Shown: positions 12,032-23,800, numbered from the stretch's first letter. The stretch is DNA of 64,000 bases from Zopfochytrium polystomum (GCA_025765615.1 JAIVFJ010000005.1:558001-622000), one strand, 5' to 3'. A program made the numbers and translations. Notes: generated by a model not told the origin, from the sequence alone.

Positions 12032-12574
12032 GAGTCAGCGCACTTGCGCGCGCTTCGATCACCACCAAACTTGTTTCCGCGACATAATGCGGTGAGTCCG
12101 TTGACCTGTACCTACCCTTGCTTCGTTGAATTCACACACTGTCTGTTTAGTGCTTTAGTCGCAAAAGCTGGCGGTTTCTTGTTCCGTAAACCTTTTGAGA
12201 GTGAGACGGAGCCTCTCGGAGTTAGTCGCCTGTCTCCACCAGTGATCGGGGGCCAGCTGCACTGGCAGTTTTTCACCCTCTCCCCTAATGCGCATCCGCA
12301 GTACAAGTCGACGTCGTTTTTTTGTAGGGAGGAGAGCTTGTGTGGAGACGCCTTGCTCAAGTTTCCCCCTTTGGTATCAAAAAAATTGGAAGCCTTCGAT
12401 GTCGGAAGTTGATTTGCCTTGCTGCTCAAATTTGCTAGTTAGAGCGGTCCCAGGAGGATGTGGAGAATTCCCAACACCACTTCAAGAACGTTAAATTCAA
12501 CAAACAAGAAAAGTTTGGTGGCAGATCTCAAATGGGGGTTTAGGGAGAGGGCTGTCATTACGTAGTCTAGTATC
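11825..12574. other. Intergenic with (TTTTC)n and 29-nt poly(A)
   Basis: 11840-11900 is a pyrimidine tract of TTTTC units and 12000-12029 is a run of about 29 A. The rest, to 12574, shows no recognisable gene. Confidence 0.5.
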
Positions 12575-12800
12575 TTGCAGTTCGCCTTGATCAAAGGAGT
12601 AATACATGACTGTTTTGGAGAAAACAGTATCATCCCTGGTCTTGACGAGCGTCCAGGATGTTATATCCAGCAGGACAATAACCCTAAGGATACATCCAAA
12701 TCCACCAACGGATGGCTTGACAGCAGTGGATTTTACATGTATGTCATGCAGCGCCCAATTGAGCGCACCTGGAATATCTTGGCATACGTCCTGTACGTGG
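12575..12800 (+). pseudogene. Tc1/mariner-type transposase relic (C-terminal part)
   Basis: A short frame contains IQQDNNPKDTSKSTNGWL, matching the block around the second catalytic Asp of Tc1-family transposases (QqDNdPKHtsk..WL). Twenty-odd residues later comes QRPIERTWNILAYVL, a decayed counterpart of the family's SPDLNPIEnlW..lk segment. The N-terminal half and terminal repeats were not found. The assignment rests on these two blocks only. Confidence 0.6.
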
Positions 12801-13011
12801 TCTCACACCTGCTGTGGCGCTCCTGCAGCTGATGGAGCTTTTATCCTGCACTTCGCCACACAATCTTGCACACCTGCAAATATTGGGTTGCGGCGCCACG
12901 CACTTGTAACGCTCCGGCGAGTGAACGAAACGAACACGAACGAAAACGAAGCGTTTTTTCGTTTGCACGATCGATTGAGCGATCCAGGGAACGAAAGCGT
13001 CGGTCGAACGA

Positions 13012-15036
13012 ATGGACGGGCATGGGGGGCCGGACCGCGACGGCAACGGCGGAGTCGGCCCCGGCCGCCAGCCGATGCGGTGGGTCGTGCGCAGCGGCAA
13101 TCGTCTCGTCGAATGGCCGCATGACGGCGTCGACGTCCGCAAGGGCGACCGCCACCGGCAGCAGTCGTTCGCCTTTGTGTCGTACAACGTGCCCAACCTG
13201 CACTACCTCGAGGACCGCAACGATGACGACGACGATGGCGGCACACGCAGGTGCCCCACACCGTTCGAGCAAATGGACGCGGTCGCTGCCATCGCGCGGC
13301 ACAACCACAAGGTTGCTCGTATCTACGCCCTCAGCATCCAGTCCGGTCCCGCCGCCGGCCGCCTCTCCGCACCGGCCTACCACGTCGCCGCCGACGTGTC
13401 GCCGTTCCCGCGCGACGAGTGGCTCCCCGTCCCCGGTACCGCGGACCCCGTGCTCTATTTCAACGAGACCCTGCTTCGCGGTCTCGACGAGGCGGTCGCT
13501 GCCGCGCACAGCTGCGGCGTCAGGCTGATCATACCGTTCATCGACAGGTGCAAGCCGACTCCTTGTTCTTTTTGCAAAGCGGGTTTTTGATTCGGCTATA
13601 CACATTCACTTCATTCAGATGGGAGTGGTGGGGCGGCATCAAGGCCTTTGCCTCTCTCCACGGCGGCAGGCCGGCGAACGACTTTTACACCCACCCGCCC
13701 TGCATCAACAACTTTTCCGCCGTCGTTGCCGCCCTCGTGTCCCGCCGCAACACCGTGTCCGGCCTGCGCTACAGCGAGGACCCGGCGATCCTGGCGTGGG
13801 AGACCGGCAACGAGCTCGAGACCGTCGACTGCCGTCGCGTCCCCGCGGAGTGGACGATCACTGTGGCGCGGACCGTGCGCGCCGCGCTGGGCTCCGCCCA
13901 CCCCGACGCCCTCCCGCCGGGCGTCGCGCCGGGCAGCCAGCAGCTGGTGATCGACGGCTCCTTTGGCACCCGCAGGGGCTGGGACCCCCGCCGTCCTCGC
14001 CTGCGACGACGTCGACGCCGTCACGGGACACTACTACGACGACGGCGGCCCCGGCCCCGACGCCCCGCCTGCCACCCTCACCACCCGTCTCGCCGCCCTC
14101 GCGAACCCGCTGCGCGCGCTCCGCTCCCCTTACGCCGCCCGCTTCGCCCGCGACCTCGCCGCCGCTACCGCCCCGCCGCACGGCAAGCTGTTCCTCGTCG
14201 GTGAGTTTGGCCTGTCCGACCCGCGCAACCTCCGCGGCCTCCTGGACGCCGTCGTCGCCGCCGCGGGCAAGGGCGGCGGCGGCGGCGGCGTCGTCGGCGC
14301 GCTGCTGTGGAGCTTGCGCTTCCGCGCGAGGGACGGCGGTTTCTACGTCCACCCGGAGGGTGACGACGCCGCCTTTTGGTCGTACCACGTCGACTCGGCG
14401 TCTGCGAACGCCAACGCCGACTCCGCCGGCCGCTGGGGATTCGCAAAGGACGAGCCGGCGGTTGTCGCGATGATGAAGGAGTACGCGCGCAGGATCGACG
14501 GCCGGCCCTCGGCCGCGGCGGCGGCGGGGGCGGCGGATGAGCCTCCGCCAAGCCCGCCGCCCGTCGTCGTGTTCGCCACCGCGTCAGCCTCTTCTTCCTC
14601 CCCTTCCGGCTCGCCACCGGCGGCCGCGGCGCCAACAACAACACCCGCCGTCGCGCTGCGGTGGCGCGGCTCCGCCGGCGCGACGGCGTACCGCGTCGAG
14701 CGCGCCGTCGAGGTTTCCGGGGGCGGCGGCCCCGGCCCGTTCGTGGCGGTCACCGAAGACGTGAGCGACGCCGTGGCGGCCAACACGGCCGCCGCGCGCG
14801 CGGCGCCCATGTTTGTCGACCCTTTGGCGCGGCTGGCCGCCGGTGCGGAGGCACAGGCGGCGGCGGCGGCGGCGGTGTGGTACCGTGTCACGCCAAAGAA
14901 TGCCTCGGGCGTGTGCGGCGAGGCGTCTGAGCCCGTGAGAGTGGTGTTGGAGGGTGCGGCGGGTGGGTCGCAACAGCGACCGCAAGAGCGTGGAGCAACA
15001 GTAGCAACGGGGAGGGGGGCCCTTGGGGGTTGGTAA
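13012..15036 (+). pseudogene. GH5-like endo-mannanase with FN3-like tail; one-base frameshift
   Basis: Exon 1 is 13012-13547, intron 13548-13618 (GTGCAA...ATTCAG, phase 2), and exon 2 runs from 13619 to 15036. The protein matches the fungal family of secreted or cytosolic beta-mannanase-like glycoside hydrolases: FVSYNVPNLHYLED, LIIPFIDR/WEWWGGIKAF, AILAWETGNELE with the acid/base Glu, GHYYDDG, and FLVGEFGLSDPRN with the nucleophile Glu. At the five-C run 13985-13989 the frame shifts by one base. Upstream the frame reads to GTRRGWD; the conserved continuation, beginning AVLACDDVDAVTGHYY, lies in the next frame. Residues after about 490 form an FN3-like domain (ALRWRGSAGATAYRVER ... VWYRVTPKNASG). 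No signal peptide was found at the chosen ATG; an alternative start is 13075. It may be intact if the C-run is a sequencing error. Confidence 0.8.
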
Positions 15037-15302
15037 ATAAACGCCCAGAAGTATCAGATATCGAGCGTGCACGGTCTGCACTAAACGGACAGAAAGAATG
15101 AGACAACCTCGAGGGCAGCGACAGGAAGAGATCGCTCACGTCTTTGTTTCCTTTATCTTCAAACATTCATAAAGACCACGCAAGGTTCCCCACGACCCTC
15201 TGAGTACACCAAAGGGCGCCGAGTCTACGGGTGTCGCAAAAAAGATCATAGCAGCGCGTTTTTTTCCTTCTATTTTTTTCTTCGCTCCATGTTGTCGTCC
15301 CA
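15037..15302. other. Convergent intergenic gap
   Basis: Short gap between the mannanase-like gene (+) and the arrestin-like gene (-). No coding signal was seen. Confidence 0.5.
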
Positions 15303-16094
15303 TCAAACGCTCCCGACGTACTTCATGTACTCGGGCGAGTTCGGCAGGATCGCGTGCTCTTCGAACGCCGGCACCATCGGCGGGTCGACGCCGGGGCGCC
15401 TCGCGACGGGCGGCGCGCGCTCCGCCGCCTCGGGCTTCTCCAGCACGACAGGGAACCGTCGCGCAATCGCGACGGCCGCGCCGCGCGGGACGCCTACCAC
15501 CGTCACAGGCACGCGGTACTCGTACGCCAGGATGCTGCCGCCGCTCCCGCCAAACAAGGACGCCAGCGACGACGACGGCGACGTCGGCCCGCTCGTCTTG
15601 GGCCACAGCTGCAGCGCCGCCGGCCGCTTCCCCGCGCCGCCGGGCCCGCCGTGCAGGCCCGGCACGCCGATGAGCGCTGACGGCGCCGGCGACGGCGCCG
15701 CCACCACCGGCACCTCAACCCCGCCCGGTCCCGCCCGCAGCCAGCCCACCGCGTCCCCGAAGCCGCCGCCGCCCCCGCGCAGGAACCCGATCTCGGCGCA
15801 CACCTCGTGCGCCACGATCGTGTGCATCCACCGCCCGTCCGTGTTGACGCTGCCGCTCGGCACGTCCGGGTACGTCCGCGTCCAGTCGTTGCCGCCGCGG
15901 CGCACCGCGTGAGCCGGCGGCGACCCGCCAAACACGACCCCGCCGACGCCGCCGCCGGGAGCCGGCGGCGGCGGCGGCACCTTGAGCGTGAGCGTCGCCG
16001 TCGCGCCGCCGCCGTCGCCGTCGCTGGCGGGCGCGGCGGCCCACACCAGCGTCTGCCGCTGGACCGCGGCGGCCGGCGGCTGCTTGGACTGCGA

Positions 16095-16125
<31 letters not shown>

Positions 16126-17522
16126 GGCAGGTTCTCGCGGGTGGCAACGGCGACGGCGCAGGTTTTTGCGGTTAGGCGGCGGCGGAGCGCGGCGCGGGCG
16201 GCGCCGTCGGGGAAGCCGACGAGCTCGACGAGCGTCAGCTTGACGTAGGCGACGCGGGCGAACAGCGCGGCTAAGTCTGCGGCTGGGGCGGCGGCGGTGT
16301 CGTTCTTGGCGGCGGCGTCGCCAAGGGGCGGCGAGTAGCCGGGCGGCGGGCGCAGCAGCGTGATGGAGACGTTGAGCGTCTCGTTCGGCACGCACCAGGC
16401 GTGCGGGCCGGCGCGGATGCGGACGGGCGGGATCGGCGCCGCGGACGGGTGCGACGGCGGCGACGGCGTCGACGGGGTGGCGAAGAGGCGCTCAGCGGGC
16501 GCGAGGACGGCGGGGTGGAGGTGCCAGGCACGGATGGCGTCCGCGGTGACGAGCTGCACGGGCACGTCGTGGGAAAACGTGACGTTGCCCAGACGCGCCT
16601 CCGCTAGGGCCGAGAGGCGGTACGCGACAGTGTTTGCCGTCTCGTGGGAGCAGTGCGACGCGAGGTCCAGCGTCGGCGGGTACACTTGGGTGAAGCGAAA
16701 GCCAAACGTGCGGTAGCACTCGCCGCCTGGGCCGGGGGTCATGCCTCCGCCACCGGCGCCGCCGCCAACAAGGACGGCCGACGGTGGGCTGCAGAGGTTT
16801 GCGTGGAAATCGTTAATGGGCACAAAGGCCTCGCCGGCCTTTGCGATGGTGCGCCGGCCGGACATGATTCCGCGCAGGGAAATGGAGGCGACGCCTGGAA
16901 GCTCGACGGCGCGGGCCGACTCCACCAGGCTACGCACTCTGATGTAACCGGCGATGGCCCACGGGCCTAGGCCGGGCAGACCGTTGAAGCCGCGAACTAG
17001 CTTGTCGCCGGCGCAGGTCGACGGGGTGAAGGTCGGCTTGGCGAGGAGGGTGATCTCGATTTTGGCGTCGCTGTCGCGGAGCTTGGCCACTTCGATAAGG
17101 TCGGTTGCCGACAGCGTCGGCAGGGGCGTTGGGGAGGTTTTGCTGCTGCTGCTGCCGGTGCCGACGTTGTCGTTTTTGTCGCCAGGTCCGAAGAAGCCGA
17201 GAGCGTCAACGTCAACGATTCCGTTGTACGCTACGGCGCGGATAGCCGCGGGGGGCTCGACGTTCGAGCCAAAGACGCGCAGGGGTGTCCCGGCTGTTAT
17301 CGATGACGACGACGAAGACGACGAGGGGGAGGTGGTGGTGGAGGTGGTGGTGGGCAAGGAGGGAGCGGCGTGCACGGGGCGCACGGCGGCCTCGGCAAAG
17401 TCGGACAGCTCGCTTCGCACGCGGTCGATGAGGAGCGGATGCGTAGCGACGAGATGGTCCTCGAAGGCGCGGGCCTTGAACGGGTCGATGGGCCCGACCG
17501 CCGTTTTGGGCGTCCACGACAT
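15303..17522 (-). CDS. Arrestin-like protein, single exon
   Basis: One uninterrupted frame of 739 aa from ATG 17522; an upstream in-frame TTG was not used. The fold is suggested by spaced blocks: LRVFGSNVEPPAAIRAVAYN, WAIAGYIRVRSL followed by VASISLRGIMSGRRT, YRTFGFRFTQVYPPTLDLAS followed by NTVAYRLSALAEA, then AGPHAWCVPNETLNVSITLL, VKLTLVELVGF and YEYRVPVTVVGV ending in RRFPVVL. These follow the order of arrestin N- and C-domain strands seen in fungal alpha-arrestins, which adapt ubiquitin ligases to membrane cargo. No clear PPxY was noticed. Gly/Ala/Ser/Pro insertions are long and coded by very GC-rich DNA. The assignment is by pattern and could be wrong; the coding status is well supported by length and conserved-looking blocks. 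Confidence 0.6.
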
Positions 17523-17663
17523 TCGTGCCAGCAATTTGTTTGTTTGTTTTCTTTTTTCATTTTTTTTTCGTTTTCTTTCTTTTTCTTTTTTGCGGGAAAG
17601 ACAGCGACAAGCCGCTTGACTGGGCGATGCATGTGTCTGTCTGCCGCCCTCTCTCTCTCTCTC

Positions 17664-17713
<50 letters not shown>

Positions 17714-18100
17714 TCTCTCTCTCGCTCCTCTCTCCCCTCCCTTTAACAGTCGCTTTAACCCTTTAACAGTCATCAGGCAGCAGCACAATGACTGACTTTT
17801 CCACCATTACAATTGGAAGAACTTCACCAAAACTGAACGAATCCTTGTGAAACTTTGATATGTTGTAGTCCTACCAATTCTGCAAATGCGGTCTAAATTA
17901 GCTAGATCGTTTTGTTAGTGAAAAAAAGTTTCGTCAAACCAACAAAACAGCATGCCATATACAGCACAGTGCCACCAATCACAACCCGCCTGCTCGCCAC
18001 GTCCATGTGCTGCAAAAGAGAGCTGAAGAAAACACACCCCTAGCTGCACCAAAATTACCAAAGAAGCCAGGAAGAATCACAAAGGCATATTGGGAGATCC
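17523..18100. other. Intergenic with (CT)n at 17649-17733
   Basis: Upstream flank of the arrestin-like gene: T-rich tracts, then about 85 bp of CT repeats, then AT-richer DNA without a recognisable gene. Confidence 0.5.
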
Positions 18101-18345
18101 GTTTGCAGCAATATCCCTAAAACTTCGGGGAACTGACTTGATTTCAAGTTGCTTTCGAGTTGGTTTCAAGTCGAAATCAAGTCCGCAGCAAAGGGCCAGA
18201 GAGTACTTGTTTAGCCAGCCACTTGTCTATCTGTCTTCCTCCTGCGATGTTGTTTGTCTGCCTGTCTCTGGGCCAGTCCTCTGTGACTTGAAATCAAATT
18301 GAAATCAAGTCAGTTCCCCAAAGTTTTAGGGATATTGCTGTAAAC
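18101..18345. mobile_element. MITE-like element with ~60-bp terminal inverted repeats
   Basis: The 245-bp segment begins GTTTGCAGCAATATCCCTAA and its reverse complement begins GTTTACAGCAATATCCCTAA. The two ends stay alignable for about 60 bp with roughly five mismatches. The interior has no coding capacity. No convincing target-site duplication is visible at these edges, so the superfamily is unknown. Confidence 0.7.
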
Positions 18346-18640
18346 AACTCTGGACACTCCAAGGAATTGCTGGCTGGTCTTGAAAGAATTGAAAGTTTGG
18401 GCTGATGATATCTGTTCTTAATCCAAAAACTCACAATTGACAAAATCTAGGTAATCATGCAGATCAAAGTGGCTTTCTTATGCACCGCCAAGCAGGAACA
18501 GATATTTCTAACATAAGCAGAGAGCTTGCACAAACCTCTGGTGCTGGATGTGGAAGTTTGGAGCCCTCCACACTGTCTTGTGCTCATGAAATTTGGATGC
18601 TTCTGGATCTGCTGCAAGTGCTGAAAACAGGAGCTGATGA
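18346..18640. other. Repeat-derived DNA, possibly decayed 5' part of the piggyBac relic
   Basis: Short frames run in both directions; none could be aligned with confidence to a known family. Confidence 0.3.
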
Positions 18641-19497
18641 GAGCTCTGATGGACCTTGTCTTCTTGAAAAGATTGATTACACAGGGCAAAAGTTGCAAAA
18701 AATGCAAAGCAGTGAACTCACCAATGGGAGATACTTCCATATGGTGTGCTATTATCACTGCAATTGGATTCTCTGATAAGAAGGTGTTCCACATGATCTC
18801 CACCTGGGATAGTCACGATCTCTACTCAGTTGTTCAATGAATGAAGAGACAAAGGCAAAAGACTCAGATGTGTTTGTCCCAAAAGCCTTGCTGTTGTATA
18901 ACAAGTTCATGGGTGTTGTGGACAGAGCTGATCAGATGATTGCAACCTGCAGTGTTGCTCATAAAACAAGGTCATAGCATCACAGGCTGTTTTATTTTGC
19001 ATTGGATTCCTGTCTGGTCAATGCATGTGTTGTTTACCAAAAGGTGCAGAAAATTTCTGCACCTTTTGGTAAACAACACATGCATTGACCAAAGGATTTT
19101 AGTCATCAGCTTGCATTGCAACTGTTCGGAAGAGACCAGTCTGCTGTGAATGCTCAAGCAGCTACTGGTGGTATTGGTGCACTGGCCCCTCATGGGCTCA
19201 AGCAGGCAACATCACCCTGGCTATCACATTCCAGTTCACTACTATGGGCATAAATTTTATACATTGGAGGATGCACCTACTGGAACATTGTTGGAGTGAG
19301 TTTGATGCCAAGGTTGCCTTGCAAATCGAGGACAAAGGCTACGAGTATCTGCACACAATGCCACATTGGATTTTGTGTTGGAAAGGTTTTCTCTGATCAT
19401 ATTGGCAGCAGAACTTTTGATATGATCAAAAGAAAGGCGTTTGACAATGCTGAAGGGCAACCTGCCAAAAAAGGAAAGCACAGGGTATCTTTGTAGT
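18641..19497 (+). pseudogene. piggyBac-type transposase relic
   Basis: Blocks follow piggyBac/PGBD transposase order. GFSDKKVFHMISTWDS lies near 18760-18815. LLLYNKFMGVVDRADQMIA lies near 18885-18945, the family's YNk.MgGVDraDqm motif. HHRLFYFALDSCLVNACVVY lies near 18977-19035, after a stop codon where the family usually has Trp. A Cys-rich C-terminal region, including CTQCHIGFC, lies near 19340-19380. Stops and frame changes show that the copy is dead. Coding continuity is broken by the palindrome at 19015-19091. TTAA-flanked termini were not identified. Confidence 0.75.
19015..19091. repeat. Perfect 38-bp inverted repeat with 1-nt spacer
   Basis: Bases 19015-19052 are exactly reverse-complementary to 19054-19091, with a single A (19053) between. 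The left arm includes the piggyBac LVNACVVY codons; the right arm is that sequence folded back. Confidence 0.95.
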
Positions 19498-20443
19498 GGA
19501 TTTTGCATCTGTCATGGATATTGTCTATGACTTTTTTTTTTGATTTATTCAAAATTTTTGCAGCCAGATTTATCAATAAAAAATTCAAACCAACAACAGG
19601 ATTTTAAAGCTTAGTCATTTCGCTATGTGCTATGTAAATTTGGTCTCCTTTGGAGAATGCTGTGATTGCTAAAACAACAGTAAAGTGGCTCCATGACGAT
19701 TCAAAAGTGCCCCCACCATAATGGACCAAATCTTTGTCAAAACTCAATTAAAGGAGAAACAGCCTGTATCAGCAGAGAGCCGCTATTCAAAACAGTCTTT
19801 GTTACTAAGTATTTTCCAGAATTCAGAATATCTTCTTCTTTCAGCCTGACATTTACTGTGGTGGTCATTCAGTTATTCAGGTTCTGGAATTCAGCTGCAT
19901 TTGTCAGCGTCCCTCAGTACATTTCTGTAGTTTGCGCTGTCCAACTAGGGGCAGAGTAGTGTAAACCTTGCTCAACAGTAATTGAAGTTGCAGTGTAGGA
20001 GGCAACGTCGTGAGTGAAGTCATCGTTGCAAGAAGATAGAATGGTCAAGGCTGCAAAGCGAGCGCCAGAGGGCAATTGAGTAAAGAGAGCTTGTTTTAGA
20101 CAGGGACTGGCAAATAGGAGTGAGACTTTCTACTTGCTGCTGAACGGCCGTAGGTGGGAGTAGCTTTGTCACTTGCCGAATTAGCGCAAGGGGAGGCCTT
20201 GTGTGTCCTGTGGTGAGCGGTTCAACCCTCTTGAGCAAGGGCTGCCTACTCCGCTTGGACTGAACAGACAGCCAACCAAAGACAGAACAATAACAACCCC
20301 CCTCACCTGTGACGAGGGTGCCTTGCAAGGCCTTGCCGTGTGAGACGCAAGTTTCACCAGTGGCAGGAAAATCTGTTCACAGTGGCGATACCATTCAGAT
20401 CTGTGGCCAGCGTTCATTTGTTTATACATCAACAACAACAATC
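19498..20443. other. Repeat-derived DNA, unclassified
   Basis: No gene recognised. 20040-20440 has the base texture of an LTR or leader preceding the small frame at 20444, but no matching second copy was found in the window. Confidence 0.3.
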
Positions 20444-20716
20444 ATGTCATCATCAAGACAGAAGTCAAGTTTGAAACATTCTTCATCAAAAACCACGAGA
20501 TCTCGCGAACCACCTGCATTTAATAGGAACGGTCGGACTGACTGGCTTGAGAAAATGGAGAAATTCCTTAATCGCGAAGGAGCTACTCTCTCCACCGAAC
20601 GAGGCAGGAAAATCCTTGGAAACCTCTCCTCCACTGTTAGTCATGAGCGGAAGGCCTATTGGAGAGCTAGGCGGAAGGAAGAGGGACGACAACGAGGAGA
20701 ATGTGGATCCAGTTGA
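20444..20716 (+). CDS. Hypothetical basic protein fragment abutting copia copy 2
   Basis: The ATG at 20444 opens a frame of 90 aa starting MSSSRQKSSLKHSSSKTTRS. It is Ser/Lys/Arg-rich, with a central NRNGRTDWLEKMEKFLNREG segment. Around 20690 an acidic continuation (DDNEENVDPVEDLLCD) lies in another frame, so the gene may be frameshifted. It then runs into the copia LTR segment near 20795. It could be a truncated gag-like or host-derived fragment; the function is unknown. Confidence 0.3.
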   Translation: MSSSRQKSSLKHSSSKTTRSREPPAFNRNGRTDWLEKMEKFLNREGATLSTERGRKILGNLSSTVSHERKAYWRARRKEEGRQRGECGSS

Positions 20717-20794
20717 GGATTTGCTTTGCGACAAGGTTGAGAACAAAAAACAGGATGATGCAGTTGGGGATAGCGTTGACAAAGAAGGTCTTTG

Positions 20795-20898
20795 TGGCTC
20801 GCTCTCCCATGGGCATGTTGAGAACAATAACTGACAGTCACAATAGGTTTGGGTCTGTCTTGTGCCTCTTGCTGCTAACCAGTCAGTTCCACCTAACA
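20795..20898 (-). repeat. Copia 3' LTR fragment (copy 2)
   Basis: The reverse complement starts TGTTAGGTGGAACTGACTGG after a G-rich polypurine tract (about 20899-20905, read on the minus strand). It is nearly identical to 8349-8452. Confidence 0.65.
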
Positions 20899-23800
20899 CC
20901 CCCCTGCACAATGGCCATGGGTGCAGCACATGTTATGCAAAGCGTGCGTAAGCGTCTGAGGCTTCGACCGAAAGGGAGAGTGGTTTTGTGAGAATGTCTG
21001 CCATCTGGTCGCTGGTTGGTACGTAGTGTACAGTGATCTCTCCGGTGGCTACGCCTTATCGGAGGAAATGAGCATGTATGTCAATGTGTTTTGTGTGAGC
21101 ATGTGTGAGAGGGTTGAGCGATTGCAGATTGATTGTCCTCGAGGATTGGAAGTGGCCATTGTGCGGGGAGTTGCAACTCTGATAATACAGCTAGGAGCTA
21201 TTGTGCTTCTTGGAAGGCTTCAGAAAGTGAGTAATATTCTGCTTCTGTGGAGATGTTGTTTGAGTGAGACCCAAGAGACAGCAGCACCCATGAGGAAGAA
21301 CACATATCCAGTGCGCGATGTGCAGTGTCCAGGTTCGCCCCCATAGGATGCATCAGCATATGCAGGTGGTTCAAGGGTGTCGTTTGTGCCGTAGCGGCTT
21401 GTGGCTTTGCCTGTAGAATAATCTGCAGTCCCAGGTGCCTTGGGGGTAACGAGGCAGGCAGCGGAGTGCGTTGCAATGGCACTGCTGTGGCTTCAGTTGG
21501 AACTGTGAGAGCACATTTGTTGCAAATGTGATATCTGGTCGAGTTTGTGTTGCAAGATATTGAATTTTCATGAGTGTGGATCGATACCAGCTTGAGTCGC
21601 TCTCGCTGAGTTTGATTGACATTTTGTCATGCATAAAGGTGATAGATATTGGAGTCGATGCGATATCCAGGTCATCCCACATTTTCTCTTCAGTGCGAAT
21701 TGTCCTGGTGTATTCATCTAGGCCCATCCAAATGCCTTTGGCATTGCGCTTGAGGTGGATGCGAATCACTTGGCGGACAGTAGTTTCCTTGAGACACATG
21801 CTGTGCTCAGCACGAAAAGCGTCCTTAATTTTTGCAACAAGAGCTGTGGTGTTGGCCATGACGCTGATGTCGCTGACAAAGACAAAGATGATTTTAAATG
21901 TTTGCTGCTGAGCGTCTACTCAAAAGAAGAGGCAGGGTTCAGCAAGAGATTGGTTGAAGATGAGTTTCACAACAATGAACTTGCGAAGGGTCAGGAACCA
22001 GTTGCATCCAGATTGATGAAGTCCATAGAGGCTCTTGAGGAGTTTGCAGAATAGTTTCTTTCCATCTGGAGTGAATTGCTTGTGGCCTTTTGGTGGATGC
22101 ATGTAGATAACTTAATTGAGAAAAGCGTACAGGTAGGCTGTGTTGACATCCATGCTGTGGTACTCAAGATCAAAAGCAAGGCTGATTGCAATGAGCAGTC
22201 GGATGGCCTGGATCCGGACGACAGGAGAAAAGGTGTCTGTGTAGTCAATGCCTTCGTGTTGGGTGTTTCCACATGCGACAAGACAAGCTTTCCATCACTT
22301 CAGCCAGCCAAAGGGGTCGAGCTTGTAGGGATAAACCCATTTGCAGAACATTGAGCGTTTGCCAGGAGGAAGAACTGCCCATTCCCAGACCTTGTGCTTG
22401 TCCATGAGAGAGTGAAGCTCCTCAAGCTCAGATGCAGTCCATTCTTTGTTATAGTCTGATGCGTGGACTTCCTTGTGGGAGCGTGGCACTGGTGGGAGTT
22501 GTGATTGGTGGATTGGTTCTTTTGGGAAGTGCTTTGGAAAGCATGGTTCTGGTTTGGCTGATGCAAAGTAGAGTTGCAAGAGATGGCAAGTGTGTGTTTG
22601 ATTTGCAAGTGGCTTGCAAAGTCCAGTTGGTGCATCTTTGATGTTGACAATGACACATGGTGAAAATGGTGATTCAATGACAGGTTCCAGTTCAGTGTTG
22701 ATGGACGCTGCTATGCAGTCTGCTATTGTAACTAGGCTCTCTTCAGGTTCATCTTCATCTTCGCAGGGTTCCAGCCATAGTCATCATCGTCATCATTGTG
22801 TTCCATATCTTGGGGAAGAGTTGGAGGTTGATCTGAAGTGTTTGTTGATGATGATGGCAGCTGTCCCCCCCCCAGAAGCCTGGTGAGTACAAGTGGAGGG
22901 AGCACTGTCAGGAGGAGAGTTGGATAATCGACGGTAAGAGTCAAGTGGTGGCTTGACAGGCTTGAAAGGAGGAGAGTTGTCAGTTTCAGGAAAATATGTA
23001 AAATCATCAGAAAGAGAAGGTAAGAAATCAGGATTAAGAGATTGAAGCTTAGTGTTGCGGCAGACAAGGCCAGGAAAGTCATGCTCATGCAAGTTATAGT
23101 TGCGTGTCTGAAGAATGGTATGTGCAGCAAAGTTGTAGCTGAAGGCAATAGACTCACTGTCTGTGTTGAAACCCAAGAAGTGTCCAGGTGGCGTCCAAGG
23201 AGAGAACTTGGTCTTGTGTGAGTTTGCAGGTTCTGTGTACTCATTGTTGAGTGTGACAATGATGCAGCCAAAAATTCCAAGATGGCGTAGGTTGGGTTTT
23301 CAGCCTTGGTAATATTCAAGTGGGATGTGACCAATGCAAGTGTGTTGCACATGATTGCGCAGGAATGAAGCATGGCGTATTGAGTAGGACCAGAAGAACT
23401 GTGGAAGTTGGGCTTCAATCAGGAGACAGGAAGCAATGTGGGTGATGACCTTGATAGCATTTTCTGCAACACCATCACCCTCCTTGACATAAGTGTGAGA
23501 CTATGATCACTCCTTTGACCCTGGGATCTGGGCCCTAGAGTGAGGGAAAGCAAATATTAGGCTAAAACTGACTTTATTGGGCTGTTGTCTGGGGGTGTTT
23601 CAACCCTACTACTTGCCTAGTCCATGAAGTATCCCTACTGATCTGCCTAACAGGGGTCTCAAACACAAAGAATGAACATTCAGAGGGACAACCCTCTGAG
23701 GTATCAGTGCCAGAGCACTGATTACTTGTGTGGCTGTGGGCTGATGCGAGGGGAAACGGAAGGGCACTCCTGAGGGCGCAACACAACCGCAGAATAAAGA

